From Bacillota bacterium (GTDB lineage: Bacteria > Bacillota > Clostridia > Acetivibrionales > JAEXSP01), in contig JAEXSP010000015.1 in the NCBI GenBank assembly GCA_023453795.1, forward strand, positions 124,001-188,000: a DNA stretch of 64,000 nt, written 5' to 3'. Every line of letters starts with the position of its first letter. Position 1 is the stretch's first letter. The position numbers were made by a program, and so were the translations under genes. Positions 52,203 through 61,656 of the stretch are shown here, one piece after another. The notes beneath the pieces are model-generated. The model had not been told where the DNA came from, made no database searches, and saw only the letters and a list, made by a program, of their open reading frames with translations.

Positions 52203-54086
52203 CTAATATCCAAATACCTTAAGTTCATAGAAGCTGACCCAGCTGTTTCTTTGCAATCCGGTTACGGTTATGCGTACATAACGTACCGAAGAGGCAGTAA
52301 ATACATCCTTCTGTATTTGCTGTTTCTTGAGATTGCTCTTCTTATCCACTTTAACAGTCCAATTCACATTGTCGGCTGATACTTCTATCTTATAGTTATA
52401 TGCCTTGTCAGGCAGCTCCCATGTAATCTCCGTTCCGGTCAGGTTATATAAAGCCCCCAGATCCACCTTCCACCAATGATTGGCATTGCCGTCGGCAGCA
52501 GCCCAACGGGTTGACAAGCTGCCGTCATTCCCCCTCTGCGTAGGATTCTCCTTTTGCTCACTGTCTGAATATGAATTCTTATTTAGCGCAAGGTTTGTTA
52601 TTGCCGGAGTGGGAGTAGTTATTGTAATAGCTGCAGTCTTTGCCGAGTTATTTCCGGCCGCGTCGAACGAAGCTACGGAATACTTATATGTTTTACCCGG
52701 CTGCAGCCCGGCGTCGGTACATGTATTACTTTGTACGGTTGCTATTTGTCTGCTGTCCCTGTAGATTTTATAGCCCTGTACACCAACATTGTCGGTAGAT
52801 GCCGTCCAGCTAAGTTTTACCTGAGTTGGCGATTCGGGACTGACAGATAACGAGCCCGGAACAGAAGGCGCTTGTGTATCGCCGCTTACGCCCGTAACAC
52901 CAATAACCTTGAATTCGTAAATCGCAGCCCAGCACTCATCTGGAACGCCGGTAACATTTATTCTTACGTAACGGATATTGTCAGCGTTAAAGCTGTCTTT
53001 CTGAGTGATGCTGGTATTGGTATTGTTGTTTTTATCAACCTTATTAACCCAATTGGTCCCGTCTGTAGAAACCTGTATTGTATATTTGTATAATTTGTTT
53101 CCAAACTGCCATGTTACTTCTGTTCCTATGATGCTGCAGCCTACGCCCAGATCTACCTGCCACCAATGATTAGGATTGCTGTCTGCGGCGCACCACATTG
53201 TGGACATACTGCCGTCATTTCCGTAAGAAGCATTGTAGCCGGGAAGTAAACTATCGGAACTTGCAGCCTTTTTCAGAGCAAGGTTTGTCGGATTCTGATT
53301 AAGTGTTGAAACATTTATAGTGTTTGAATACCCGGAATTATTCCCTGACTCATCATAAGCAGTCACTGCATATGAATACGTTGTACCGTTATGTAATCTC
53401 TTATCCGAGTAGGAAGTACCTTTTGTAACAGTTCCTATTTGAGCCCCGTTCCTGTATACTTTATAGCCCTGAACACGGATATTGTCACTGGATGCATTCC
53501 AGTTCAGGTTTATCTGACTTGTGGAAGCAGGAGTTCCGGTTAATCCTGTCGGAGCGCTCGGCGCCTGTTTGTCACTATTGTAAGAAGTCTTTATTTCTAC
53601 ACGGTCTGCGGTAATAGTACTGTCTTTCGATCTATTATTTTTATTTCCGGTAATTCTCACCTTGAGTGTATGATTGCCCTCTTTAAGTTTATTGCTGCTG
53701 TATACACAAGTATTATCACTTCGACGAATCGAATAGAAATCTACAAGCTTCTCATTTCCTCCATCTATTGAAATAGCTGCTATTCCGTGGATATTGGCTT
53801 TAGCCGCATAGAGCCTTATTTCTTCCCCATAGAAAGTAACAGTATAAAAGGAATCCTTTGAATTCGACCAGTGATTGTCTTGCTGGTAAGCGCCGCCCTG
53901 TTTACCGTAATTCCAGCTTCCCGAGTACTGGAACTGGTTGACGGAATTCCCTGTTACATTGTCATTTACATTGATGGTAATCTTTTTCCCCTTGTCTTTA
54001 TCCTTCGGGTCATTGCGTGCAAACGCAACAGTAACACTTGATACAGTTATAAGTATCGAAAGCAGAAAACAAATATATTTTTTCAC
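52203..54086 (-). CDS. Secreted protein with CBM-like, two FN3 and two discoidin (F5/8C) domains
   Basis: A 627-residue exported protein without a catalytic domain or dockerin. Order: signal peptide (KKYICFLLSILITVSSVTVAF), a CBM35/CBM6-like jelly roll (about 33-168, with YSGSWNYGKQGGAYQQDNHW), FN3 (175-262), F5/8 type C (265-398, NHWWQVDLG), FN3 (405-492) and a second F5/8 type C (495-627, NHWWKVDLG). This is a binding or adhesion protein, probably for plant polysaccharide or the cell's own surface. The start is GTG, behind GGGGGGAG. It lies 305 bases downstream of rsgI, and its expression may depend on SigI (inference). Confidence 0.92.
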   Translation of the reverse strand: MKKYICFLLSILITVSSVTVAFARNDPKDKDKGKKITINVNDNVTGNSVNQFQYSGSWNYGKQGGAYQQDNHWSNSKDSFYTVTFYGEEIRLYAAKANIHGIAAISIDGGNEKLVDFYSIRRSDNTCVYSSNKLKEGNHTLKVRITGNKNNRSKDSTITADRVEIKTSYNSDKQAPSAPTGLTGTPASTSQINLNWNASSDNIRVQGYKVYRNGAQIGTVTKGTSYSDKRLHNGTTYSYAVTAYDESGNNSGYSNTINVSTLNQNPTNLALKKAASSDSLLPGYNASYGNDGSMSTMWCAADSNPNHWWQVDLGVGCSIIGTEVTWQFGNKLYKYTIQVSTDGTNWVNKVDKNNNTNTSITQKDSFNADNIRYVRINVTGVPDECWAAIYEFKVIGVTGVSGDTQAPSVPGSLSVSPESPTQVKLSWTASTDNVGVQGYKIYRDSRQIATVQSNTCTDAGLQPGKTYKYSVASFDAAGNNSAKTAAITITTPTPAITNLALNKNSYSDSEQKENPTQRGNDGSLSTRWAAADGNANHWWKVDLGALYNLTGTEITWELPDKAYNYKIEVSADNVNWTVKVDKKSNLKKQQIQKDVFTASSVRYVRITVTGLQRNSWVSFYELKVFGY

Positions 54087-54390
54087 TTAGCTCCCCCCTG
54101 CCAATTTTTTCTATTACAAATATAATGATATATCATAATCGAGGAAGTGAATAGGCTTTTGTAATAATTCACAAAAAGATGTAATTTTCCTGTAACAAAT
54201 AATGTTCAAAACAGTTTTCAAAGCCTGCCATGCCTTATAGAAAGCAGTTTTATCTATGATCGATTAAACTATGTCTATAAACTAAATCAATGAAAATCAA
54301 GGAAATAGTCCTAAATGTTGTAACATATCTGTAATATTTCCGCAACGTAATTATAATAAACGGAAATAGTAAAGGGGGAAGCTGTACTAA
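54087..54390. other. Gap between rsgI and the discoidin gene
   Basis: An AT-rich 304-base gap. TATTTCCG (54335-54342) and CGGAAATA (54361-54368) form an inverted repeat just after rsgI. No convincing sigma-A or SigI promoter was found for the discoidin gene. Confidence 0.4.
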
Positions 54391-55791
54391 TTACTTCTTA
54401 TTATTTCCGTTGCCGTTGCTCTTGCCATTTCCCTTGTTGTTGCCGTTTCCGTTACCCTTATCTTTTCCATTAACCTTATCTTTTTCAATATCATCATTTT
54501 TGACAGTATCCAAGCCATCATTTTGCTTTGCAGTTTGATCTTCACTATAACTATTCCCGTTGTTTGTTTTAACCTGCTCAAGACTATCCCCTGTTCCTAC
54601 TTCACCCAAGCCTCCAAGGTCATTCCCTTCTTTGACCGGACTTATATCTTGCTTTTCTTTACCTTGACCATTATTACCGCTATTTGCTTTTTGATGTTTT
54701 TCATTTTTATTTTTTGGGCCTTTGCTATCGTTCTGCTTGATCTTATTTTGTTGTGAGTTGTTCTCTTTGTTTTGTTCTTTTGGGCCTGTCCCCACAACTC
54801 CGTCAGCAGGTTTATTGCCCCCCTTTAAACCCTTTTTAGGGTCTTCGATCTTTTTAGGATTCTCGGTCTTCTTAGAGTTCTCCATCTTTTTGGTGTTATC
54901 CGGCTTTTCGGTGTTATCTGGCTTTTTGGGATTTTCTATTTTTTTGGGGTTATCTGCCTTTTTTACTTCACCCTTGCCTTTCACTTGTTCCGGTACCTTT
55001 GATGAACCTTCCCCTGCTTTCTTTACCGGCTGATCAGCCTTGGCGCTGTTTTCTGGAATTGATTTTTTGTTTTTCAATGTCTTCATTTCGTCAATCAGCT
55101 GCTTAACCGGCGCTTTTTCAAGATTTTCCTCTTTATCTTTTGCCCCAAGCTCCCTCAGCTCTTCTATAAGCTTCCGCTTGCCGGGAGAAACCCCGGCCTT
55201 TCTTGACTCATTGTGCTTTTCAATGCTGATCTGCCGGATCACTACATCAGCTTCAACCTTTGCTGTTTTCAATTCCTTTGCTACAGTGTTTTTAATATCT
55301 TTTTCAAGGCTTTCCACTTTAACTTTGCTTTTTCCCGATACAGTAAATAAAACAGCACTGCTTTTCTTGTCCTTTAGGTAGCCGCTTTCTATTGCAGACT
55401 CCAGAATGCTGCCTATGCCATCCCTGATGCTCTTATTCCGGCTTCCGGTGTTCTGCAGGAGCTTCTTTCCGTCTTCGTTTATTCCTTCAACCTTTATGAT
55501 CCTATTAAAGATGTTTGCTGTGATTTCAACGCTTGGATTAATATCTACATTAATATAAGTGTAAGGTACAGTATAGCAATATGCTCCAATACTTAAACCG
55601 ACAATCAGGAAGAAGACTGCTGCTATTGAAGCAATTTTTACGGCAGTTCTCAATTGGAAACTCGAGGCTGATGCAATATCAACTTCATATCCAACCTTGT
55701 AGCTTACTCTTTTTTTAAGCTTTATAAAATCTCCCTTTTTATCCAAAGCAATTGCGTAATTTCCTTCTATTTCAACAATGACTGCTTTCAC
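54391..55791 (-). CDS. rsgI: Anti-sigma-I factor RsgI without a carbohydrate-sensing domain
   Basis: A 466-residue membrane anti-sigma factor. The N-terminal RsgI domain (1-50: KAVIVEIEGNYAIALDKKGDFIKLKK) binds SigI; one membrane helix follows (about 55-80), then the conserved periplasmic part with PYTYINVDINPSVEI. Residues 230-466 are low complexity: KPDNTEKPDNTKK-like repeats rich in Lys, Asn and Pro, and a Gly/Asn/Lys tail (NGNGNNKGNGKSNGNG). Unlike many cellulosome RsgI proteins it has no CBM or hydrolase domain outside, so its trigger is unknown. The start chosen is GTG at 55791, behind GGAGG; a TTG at 55806 would overlap sigI. Confidence 0.94.
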   Translation of the reverse strand: MKAVIVEIEGNYAIALDKKGDFIKLKKRVSYKVGYEVDIASASSFQLRTAVKIASIAAVFFLIVGLSIGAYCYTVPYTYINVDINPSVEITANIFNRIIKVEGINEDGKKLLQNTGSRNKSIRDGIGSILESAIESGYLKDKKSSAVLFTVSGKSKVKVESLEKDIKNTVAKELKTAKVEADVVIRQISIEKHNESRKAGVSPGKRKLIEELRELGAKDKEENLEKAPVKQLIDEMKTLKNKKSIPENSAKADQPVKKAGEGSSKVPEQVKGKGEVKKADNPKKIENPKKPDNTEKPDNTKKMENSKKTENPKKIEDPKKGLKGGNKPADGVVGTGPKEQNKENNSQQNKIKQNDSKGPKNKNEKHQKANSGNNGQGKEKQDISPVKEGNDLGGLGEVGTGDSLEQVKTNNGNSYSEDQTAKQNDGLDTVKNDDIEKDKVNGKDKGNGNGNNKGNGKSNGNGNNKK

Positions 55792-55796
55792 CAGCC

Positions 55797-56495
55797 TCAC
55801 CTCCAATCTATAAAGTCATTTATGTACTGATAGTCCCCTGTTGTTATTAGAATTACCGCTATTATATACTTTCGGGCACGGTCAATTTTTTTTCGGGGTA
55901 TATTTAAACTCTTTTCGATTTCAGCTGCCGGAAGATATTTCTTATGTCTAAGCTGTCTGGTAAGATCAGGGTTCGAGAGAAGATACTTTACTATGTCCAA
56001 GTACATTTTTCTGGTTTTATCATGCTTGGGTGAGGCTTCAGCAAGCTGGAGAAAAGTAATATCCCACTCGGACAGTTCTTTCTTCAATTGTTCCAGCTCC
56101 ATCCTTCTGTATTCGCTTATCTGGTCTTTTGAATAATTGTCAACCGCTTCAGCTTCACTTAGGTCAAACTCTTCCTCATCACCATAATATTCATTGATAG
56201 AAATAACATTACTGTGCTTTTTTTCTTTCCTGTAATAATCAATAAGCCTTCTCTTAATTACGTTTTGGGCAAATGAAAGAAAGCTTCCTTTCTCTTCCTC
56301 ATAGGATTTCACAGCTTCAACAAAAGCAAGCATAGCAATGCTAAGTTCGTCATCTTCACCATATTTGACGTAGCGTCCTGTCACTTTTTCTACGCATGAA
56401 GCTATAAAGGGCTTGTATTCCTCGACAAAGCGGTTTATTTCTTCTTCCCTTGTTTTTATATATTCAACACGCTGGTTAATAGATGAAAACTTCAT
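55797..56495 (-). CDS. sigI: RNA polymerase sigma factor SigI
   Basis: A 232-residue sigma factor of the SigI type. Region 2-like part (about 20-90) includes YGEDDELSIAMLAFVEAVKSYEEEKGSFLSFAQNVIKRRLIDYYRK; the C-terminal SigI-specific DNA-binding domain includes LAEASPKHDKTRKMYLDIVKYL, LPAAEIEKSLNIPRKKIDRARKYIIAVI. It is held by RsgI, whose gene begins 5 bases after its stop. SigI factors turn on cellulosome genes in related clostridia, or heat-stress genes in Bacillus. The start follows AGGGGG. Confidence 0.96.
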   Translation of the reverse strand: MKFSSINQRVEYIKTREEEINRFVEEYKPFIASCVEKVTGRYVKYGEDDELSIAMLAFVEAVKSYEEEKGSFLSFAQNVIKRRLIDYYRKEKKHSNVISINEYYGDEEEFDLSEAEAVDNYSKDQISEYRRMELEQLKKELSEWDITFLQLAEASPKHDKTRKMYLDIVKYLLSNPDLTRQLRHKKYLPAAEIEKSLNIPRKKIDRARKYIIAVILITTGDYQYINDFIDWR

Positions 56496-56547
56496 TTGGG
56501 GAACCCCCTGAAAAATCGGAATATGATTGTCAGACAGCTTAAGTTTG

Positions 56548-56576
56548 ATTATACCATATAAATTGCGTATAAAAAA
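56548..56576 (-). promoter_or_regulatory. Extended -10 promoter of sigI
   Basis: On the minus strand TATAAT (56548-56553) is preceded by TGG, an extended -10 element (TGnTATAAT). The -35 position (TTTTTT, 56571-56576) is poor and lies in the 64-bp repeat. About 46 bases of leader precede sigI. Confidence 0.5.
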
Positions 56577-56634
56577 TTAAATCCGGTTTACAAAAACCGG
56601 ACTAATGCCAAATTTACCATATAATACTTACAAT
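56571..56634 (-). repeat. 64-bp repeat, copy 1 (terminator-bearing)
   Basis: Matches 61657-61720 with four differences in 64 bases. It includes the hairpin TCCGGTTT..AAACCGGA followed on the minus strand by a U-rich run, and so terminates the VanZ gene 22 bases upstream. Confidence 0.85.
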
Positions 56635-56655
56635 TTGGGATAGTTATTCATAAAT

Positions 56656-57489
56656 TTATAATCTAAACAGCGGCTCCTCGCTACCCTTGAAATTTCTTTT
56701 ATAAATTTTTTCAAGGCATATCGCTATTCCAAACCCTACTGCCATACCAATAAAATTCAAAAGCAAATCATCAATATCTGCAACTCCGACCCCTGTAAAA
56801 AACTGAACTGATTCTATTAAAACAATCAGTATTACAGATAATCCAAATTCTTTGCAAAGTCCAATTTTATTTTTATATATGCTCGCATAAAAACCCAATG
56901 GGCAGAACAACATAATATTAGCTATTATATTGTATAATGAAACACTCCTGTTTACCTTCACTGTATCAAATAAATATGGAATAATGGTTCTAAAAGGTAT
57001 TAAATTAATATGGATAGTATGATTTGTAATTTTCAAAGGAAGATGATTCTTGAGAAATAAAGAATATATAAGAGTAAAACAATAGTAGGGAATAAATAAT
57101 ATGGTTATATACCTAAAAAAGGAGTCAAATCCAAAAAACAATCGCTTTTTATCAAGCAATCGAAAAATAAATGAAATAGAAACAGGAATAAAAAACACAA
57201 TGGCCAAAACCAGAAATGTTTTATACTCTAATCTTGCCTGGCCTTTTGATAAAGCCCATGATATTCCGATTACTACAGTAAATGTATTTGTTAAAACAAC
57301 AGTCAAATATGCAATTAATTTATAGTTTTTGAAAGCAACTAGTAAGAAAATCGTAATAAAAGATTGTGAAATTATAACCCCAAGTATAGCAATTTTTAAT
57401 GAAAAATTAGATAGAACCATTATATTAATAAAAGAAATAAATAATAATAAAATCAACGTAACTACAGCTTTTAAGTCTATTTTTTTCAT
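56656..57489 (-). CDS. VanZ-family membrane protein with extra N-terminal helices
   Basis: A protein of 277 residues (284 if it starts at 57510). Four membrane helices lie in the first 130 residues, then a VanZ domain: FIPYYCFTLIYSLF, INLIPFRTI, NIMLFCPLGFYA, and VLIESVQFFTGVGVADIDDLLLNFIGMAVGFGI. VanZ proteins can lower susceptibility to teicoplanin-like or other cell-wall-active agents. It is the last gene of a block that also holds an FtsX-type ABC transporter and a secreted small protein. The start has only a weak ribosome-binding site. Confidence 0.85.
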   Translation of the reverse strand: MKKIDLKAVVTLILLLFISFINIMVLSNFSLKIAILGVIISQSFITIFLLVAFKNYKLIAYLTVVLTNTFTVVIGISWALSKGQARLEYKTFLVLAIVFFIPVSISFIFRLLDKKRLFFGFDSFFRYITILFIPYYCFTLIYSLFLKNHLPLKITNHTIHINLIPFRTIIPYLFDTVKVNRSVSLYNIIANIMLFCPLGFYASIYKNKIGLCKEFGLSVILIVLIESVQFFTGVGVADIDDLLLNFIGMAVGFGIAICLEKIYKRNFKGSEEPLFRL

Positions 57490-57530
57490 AAATTTCAACT
57501 CTCTTTTCATAGAATTTATATTTTCAAATA

Positions 57531-58775
57531 CTAATTATCAATTATTTGTGATTTTGGATAAATATTCATAATTTTAAGTGGAATTCTAATACACACCAAG
57601 AAGAATACAGTTATCACAGTAAACGAAGGAATTGCTAATTCAATCTCATATTTCGAAATATTGATTTTGATAAGCGAATCTCCAGTTCCAATTTTCAATA
57701 TAGGATAAATAAGCTCTCTTACAGCAAACACAGAAATTAGAACACTTATACAATACGCTATAATAACTATTATAAAAATCTCTAGAAAAATCATCAAAAA
57801 TATGTGTAAATCCCTATACCCAATCGCCTTAAACAATGCTATGTCGTAAACTTTATTATTAATAACTTTTTCGATTACTACCATACATATAACAAAAATA
57901 ACTAGAATTATCATAACGTTAATAATACGAGAAATTAAAAGTATGAGTTTAAACGACGATATCTCAACACGATTGTCCTTAATATAGTTTACCGTATATC
58001 CATTAATGTTCGAAAGCTTTGAAATAACAGATTTCACATTTTTATAATCATCTATAAAAGCAGTTATTAATAATTCATCCTTTGATTGAAATAACTGTCC
58101 CCTCTTTTTTTGATATTGAAGAGAAAGATTCTTAAACAAATCATTAATAGGAACAAAAACAACATTTCCTGTATCTGGAATGTCATCGGAATTATAAATT
58201 CCTACAATCTTACACTTGTATAAAAAAAACTTATCGGATTTTTCAGAAACAAACCTAAAAGTCAGTTCTTTACCGATATAAGTATTTTCAATTTTCTTAT
58301 AATTCCCATGCAAGCTGGATCCAACCCTTATTTTAGAAGGAATAATTGCTACATTTTTATCTAGTTCATTAAACGTTTTTCCATTAGTTATTGAAGGCAA
58401 AAGTTGCTTTGGTTCTGATTTAAGAATAAAACCAGAACCGGAAAAGTTATCAATTCCTTTAACCATTGTTACACTTAAATCTTTATAATAAGGATATACC
58501 TTCAAGATATGCAGAAAGCCTTTAATAGTTTTTATTTCTTTCTGCATATTCAATTGTTTCTGTCTCGAATCTTTATTGACCTGTATATTCAATTCTCTAT
58601 TAGTAGCTATATTATTTAAATTATTCTGAATAGAGCTATTTGATGTTTTAATAAGTGAATTTGAAATCATTAAAACAATTATACAAAAAGAAATAAGTAT
58701 AATATAGATAAAATTATTAAGCTTATTTCTCACGATGTTCAATATAGCTAATTTAATAAAGCCTATGAAATTCAT
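57531..58775 (-). CDS. FtsX-like ABC transporter permease (second)
   Basis: A 414-residue permease with the FtsX/MacB layout: one N-terminal helix (FIYIILISFCIIVLMISN), a large extracytoplasmic domain (about 50-260) and three C-terminal helices, including KAIGYRDLHIFLMIFLEIFI. It pairs with the permease encoded 21 bases upstream and the ATPase. Such transporters export peptides or lipids, or give resistance to peptide antibiotics. The start at 58775 suits the AAAGGA site. Confidence 0.9.
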   Translation of the reverse strand: MNFIGFIKLAILNIVRNKLNNFIYIILISFCIIVLMISNSLIKTSNSSIQNNLNNIATNRELNIQVNKDSRQKQLNMQKEIKTIKGFLHILKVYPYYKDLSVTMVKGIDNFSGSGFILKSEPKQLLPSITNGKTFNELDKNVAIIPSKIRVGSSLHGNYKKIENTYIGKELTFRFVSEKSDKFFLYKCKIVGIYNSDDIPDTGNVVFVPINDLFKNLSLQYQKKRGQLFQSKDELLITAFIDDYKNVKSVISKLSNINGYTVNYIKDNRVEISSFKLILLISRIINVMIILVIFVICMVVIEKVINNKVYDIALFKAIGYRDLHIFLMIFLEIFIIVIIAYCISVLISVFAVRELIYPILKIGTGDSLIKINISKYEIELAIPSFTVITVFFLVCIRIPLKIMNIYPKSQIIDN

Positions 58776-58796
58776 CTTCATCGTCCTTTGCGATTA

Positions 58797-60077
58797 CTAA
58801 TTAGATTTTAGGGCTTCTGTTGGCTCAATTTCCAGTGCACGTCGAATTGAAGACAAACATCCGAAAAAAGGTAGCAGTATTCCGATGACTATAGAAACTA
58901 TAATGCTAAGCCTATTAATTACAGGGTTAAATGCTTGAAGATACATTGTAAGACTATGCTTAATTAGATAAGTAAAAAAGCAGAATATTATGGTACAAAT
59001 AATTAAAACAATAATTAATGAAATAATACTTATTAATAACATTTCAAAACAAATGATTCCTGTTATATTCTTATTTGTATAGCCGATTGCTTTTAACATG
59101 CCTATTTCCGGAGTTCTTTTTTTAATTGAGCTTATTGTTGTCAATGAAACAACAACAAATGCTAAAATCAAAAGCAGCATACCTAGAATTAAACCTATAA
59201 TTACAATATAGCTTGTTTGATCAGCACTTCCATTTGCATTACTTAGTGCATTTGCGCTATAGCCGATCTCATTTAACTTCTTAATTACCTTATTTGTATT
59301 TTGCGACTTGTCAACTACAGCAGTAACTGCATTATTTACTGACTTAGCTAATCCCTTCGAATATTTCTCGACGTTATTCTGCATATTTAGAACATCACGA
59401 TATGGTAAATATACACAAAAGGGGTCGTCATAATTTTTAACAGCATCATAAACACCTACTACCTTAAAATGGTAATCAAAGCTTTTTACTACTTTTGGTT
59501 GCCCTTCATCTGAGAAATCATATGCATAGTATCTGATAACGATTGTTTTCCCTATCATCTTTTCCCCATCAATAAAGTCAACATTTTCTTTGGAGTAAGA
59601 TATTTTAAAATCACTATTTGGATAAAAAAGCTTAGGTATTATTCCTACTTTTGCATCATTTTTTTTAAATGTGCTTCCTGCCAATACTTTGGGCGTATTT
59701 CCATTACTACATGCACGAATTCCCAAATCAATAAAATCCTTTTTACCATTGTCTGAAATCTGAGTAACATTTATAATTTTCCCGCCGAAGACACCGGATT
59801 GAGGATAAGCTTCAATTATATGGTTAACATTTTTCATATTTTCTACGACTTCATTCCTTGATTGAATAATATCTGTATTATAATAAACATTTAGAGTTCT
59901 GAACTTTGCATCATCTCGGGTTTGACTTAGTATAAACCTATTAACTGAATCCATTAAAGACATTGTCAAAATAAACAGCACTAAAGTTAACGATATGAGT
60001 AAAATATTAAAAAAGACTTGAGTCTTTCTTCTTGTTAGATTTTTATATGAAATATATGTTATTGATTTAATTTCCAT
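58797..60077 (-). CDS. FtsX-like ABC transporter permease (first)
   Basis: A 426-residue permease with N-terminal helix, extracytoplasmic domain and three C-terminal helices. The cytoplasmic loop KKRTPEIGMLKAIGYTNKNI is the typical FtsX coupling segment, and IRRALEIEPTEALKSN closes the protein. Its start at 60077 follows GGAGGG and overlaps the end of the ATPase gene by 11 bases, so translation is coupled. Confidence 0.92.
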   Translation of the reverse strand: MEIKSITYISYKNLTRRKTQVFFNILLISLTLVLFILTMSLMDSVNRFILSQTRDDAKFRTLNVYYNTDIIQSRNEVVENMKNVNHIIEAYPQSGVFGGKIINVTQISDNGKKDFIDLGIRACSNGNTPKVLAGSTFKKNDAKVGIIPKLFYPNSDFKISYSKENVDFIDGEKMIGKTIVIRYYAYDFSDEGQPKVVKSFDYHFKVVGVYDAVKNYDDPFCVYLPYRDVLNMQNNVEKYSKGLAKSVNNAVTAVVDKSQNTNKVIKKLNEIGYSANALSNANGSADQTSYIVIIGLILGMLLLILAFVVVSLTTISSIKKRTPEIGMLKAIGYTNKNITGIICFEMLLISIISLIIVLIICTIIFCFFTYLIKHSLTMYLQAFNPVINRLSIIVSIVIGILLPFFGCLSSIRRALEIEPTEALKSN

Positions 60078-60747
60078 TGGCTTTTCCCTCCAATTTGCCA
60101 TTAGTCATATATAAGACCTCATCGGCATATTTGAGGATTACATCATTATGAGAAACAACGACAACACTTTTTCCTGATACACTTAACCCTTTTAAGATGT
60201 CAAGAACAACCTTTTCATTCTCACCATCAAGGTTTCCTGTAGGTTCATCTGCAAAGATACACTCTGGCTCATTTGCTAATGCTCTGGCTATAGCAACTCT
60301 TTGTTGTTCTCCTCCTGACAATTCTTTGGGAAAATGATCATACCGGCTTTCTAAGTTAAGCGTTTTTAGAAGTTCAATTGCTTTGGGCTTCATTTCACTA
60401 AACTTAAATTGGCTATTAATAAACATTGGTAACATAACATTCTCATATGCTTTTAATTTAGGGTTTAAAAAGAATGATTGAAAAACAAATCCAAATTTTT
60501 TCATTCGAATTTGTGCTTTTTGTATGTTATTAAGCCTTAAAACTGACTTTCCATCAACTAAAATGTCACCTGATGAGATGTCATCTAGTAGGCCTATCAA
60601 ATTAAGTAGAGTTGTTTTCCCTGATCCGGATTGACCCTTAATAGCATAAAAGCCTCCGCTTTTAATATTTAGATTTACATCATCAACTGCTTTAATTTTA
60701 TCATTATATACTTTACATAATTGTTTTGTAACTATAACATTATTCAT
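60067..60747 (-). CDS. ABC transporter ATP-binding protein, LolD/MacB type
   Basis: A 226-residue ATPase. Walker A GQSGSGKTT (38-46), Q-loop FQSFF, signature LSGGEQQRVAIARAL, Walker B CIFADEPTGNLD, and switch VVVSHN are all present. It drives the two FtsX-like permeases that follow. The start at 60747 follows GAGGT. Confidence 0.96.
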   Translation of the reverse strand: MNNVIVTKQLCKVYNDKIKAVDDVNLNIKSGGFYAIKGQSGSGKTTLLNLIGLLDDISSGDILVDGKSVLRLNNIQKAQIRMKKFGFVFQSFFLNPKLKAYENVMLPMFINSQFKFSEMKPKAIELLKTLNLESRYDHFPKELSGGEQQRVAIARALANEPECIFADEPTGNLDGENEKVVLDILKGLSVSGKSVVVVSHNDVILKYADEVLYMTNGKLEGKANGN

Positions 60748-60794
60748 TTTGTACCTCATATATATTGAAATTGTTTACAAGTAGGTATCCTTTG

Positions 60795-60847
60795 TAAAAA
60801 TAGTGAAACAATATTAGTGCCAATAAAAGGCAACTAATATTGTTTCA
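60795..60847 (-). terminator. Hairpin between the secreted protein and ABC genes
   Basis: GAAACAATATTAGT-GCC (60805-60821) pairs with GGC-A-ACTAATATTGTTTC (60829-60846), one bulge, and on the minus strand a U-run follows. It may let the secreted protein be made in excess over the transporter. Confidence 0.85.
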
Positions 60848-60866
60848 ATATATTAATGAATAAGCC

Positions 60867-61304
60867 TTACTGATAGCTCCTCATGTTTACGGGGTTTGCA
60901 TAGAATGCCGAAGAGGTTATCATAAAACTGTCAAAATAATAATACAAATTACTCTTATAATTTGTTTCCCCAAAATCAAATGTATATGCGTGGTTTAATT
61001 GAGACATATTTTGAGCATATGTATAACCTATTTGAGTATCCGATAGCGGGAAAATATTATCCTTGTACAGATATATTTTAAGGTTGTTGTATTGAGGATC
61101 ATCTATTGAAGTAAATGTAAGGCTTATTTTATGCTTAGTATAAAGATAATCCCTTGTTGATCCTTGAGCAGTAGAGTTTGAATCCATTGATAAATAACTT
61201 ATATATCCCACTTCTGCTGCATAAACTACTGATGAGAGACAAATTGTCAATAGAACTACCAGTGTAATAGCTCCTAAAAACTTGGATTTTAATATTTTTA
61301 GCAT
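60867..61304 (-). CDS. Small secreted protein upstream of the FtsX transporter
   Basis: A 145-residue protein with a clear signal peptide (LGAITLVVLLTICLSSVVYAAE). The mature part of about 115 residues is rich in Tyr, Ser and Asn and beta-like (YISYLSMDS, YLYTKHKISLTFT), and has no cysteine. It precedes an ABC transporter of FtsX type and a VanZ gene, an order that recalls secreted bacteriocin-like proteins with self-protection transporters; this is an inference. The start follows AGGAGG. No family recognised. Confidence 0.75.
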   Translation of the reverse strand: MLKILKSKFLGAITLVVLLTICLSSVVYAAEVGYISYLSMDSNSTAQGSTRDYLYTKHKISLTFTSIDDPQYNNLKIYLYKDNIFPLSDTQIGYTYAQNMSQLNHAYTFDFGETNYKSNLYYYFDSFMITSSAFYANPVNMRSYQ

Positions 61305-61656
61305 ATAAACGACCTCCTATAAATAATTTTTTAGGTGCAAGAAGTTATATTAATGCATATTTCGATGCTCATTATAAAAATTACATCTGAAAATTACCGG
61401 CTCAAATATGCTTTTTGCAACCCTTTGAAATACACACTAAAAAATCAATTCTTTATCTTCCGGAATAATAAAATTAGATTGTAGATGTATTTATACGCAA
61501 TTGTAACATTGATTACATATTTTGTCAAATTTTCTATAATACATATTTACTTCTTGCTTTGCCCTATCAATCTCAGATTATGTCTTCATTTCTAGTTATT
61601 TACTAGCATTTGAAAAACTAAAATTCTCTACTTTCTCATATATAACACGCCGCAAT
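61305..61656. other. Long leader and promoter of the secreted protein operon
   Basis: On the minus strand TTGACA (61523-61528), 17 bp, TACAAT (61500-61505). The expected transcript start near 61493 leaves a leader of about 190 bases before 61304, with no ORF and no clear strong fold. Confidence 0.6.
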
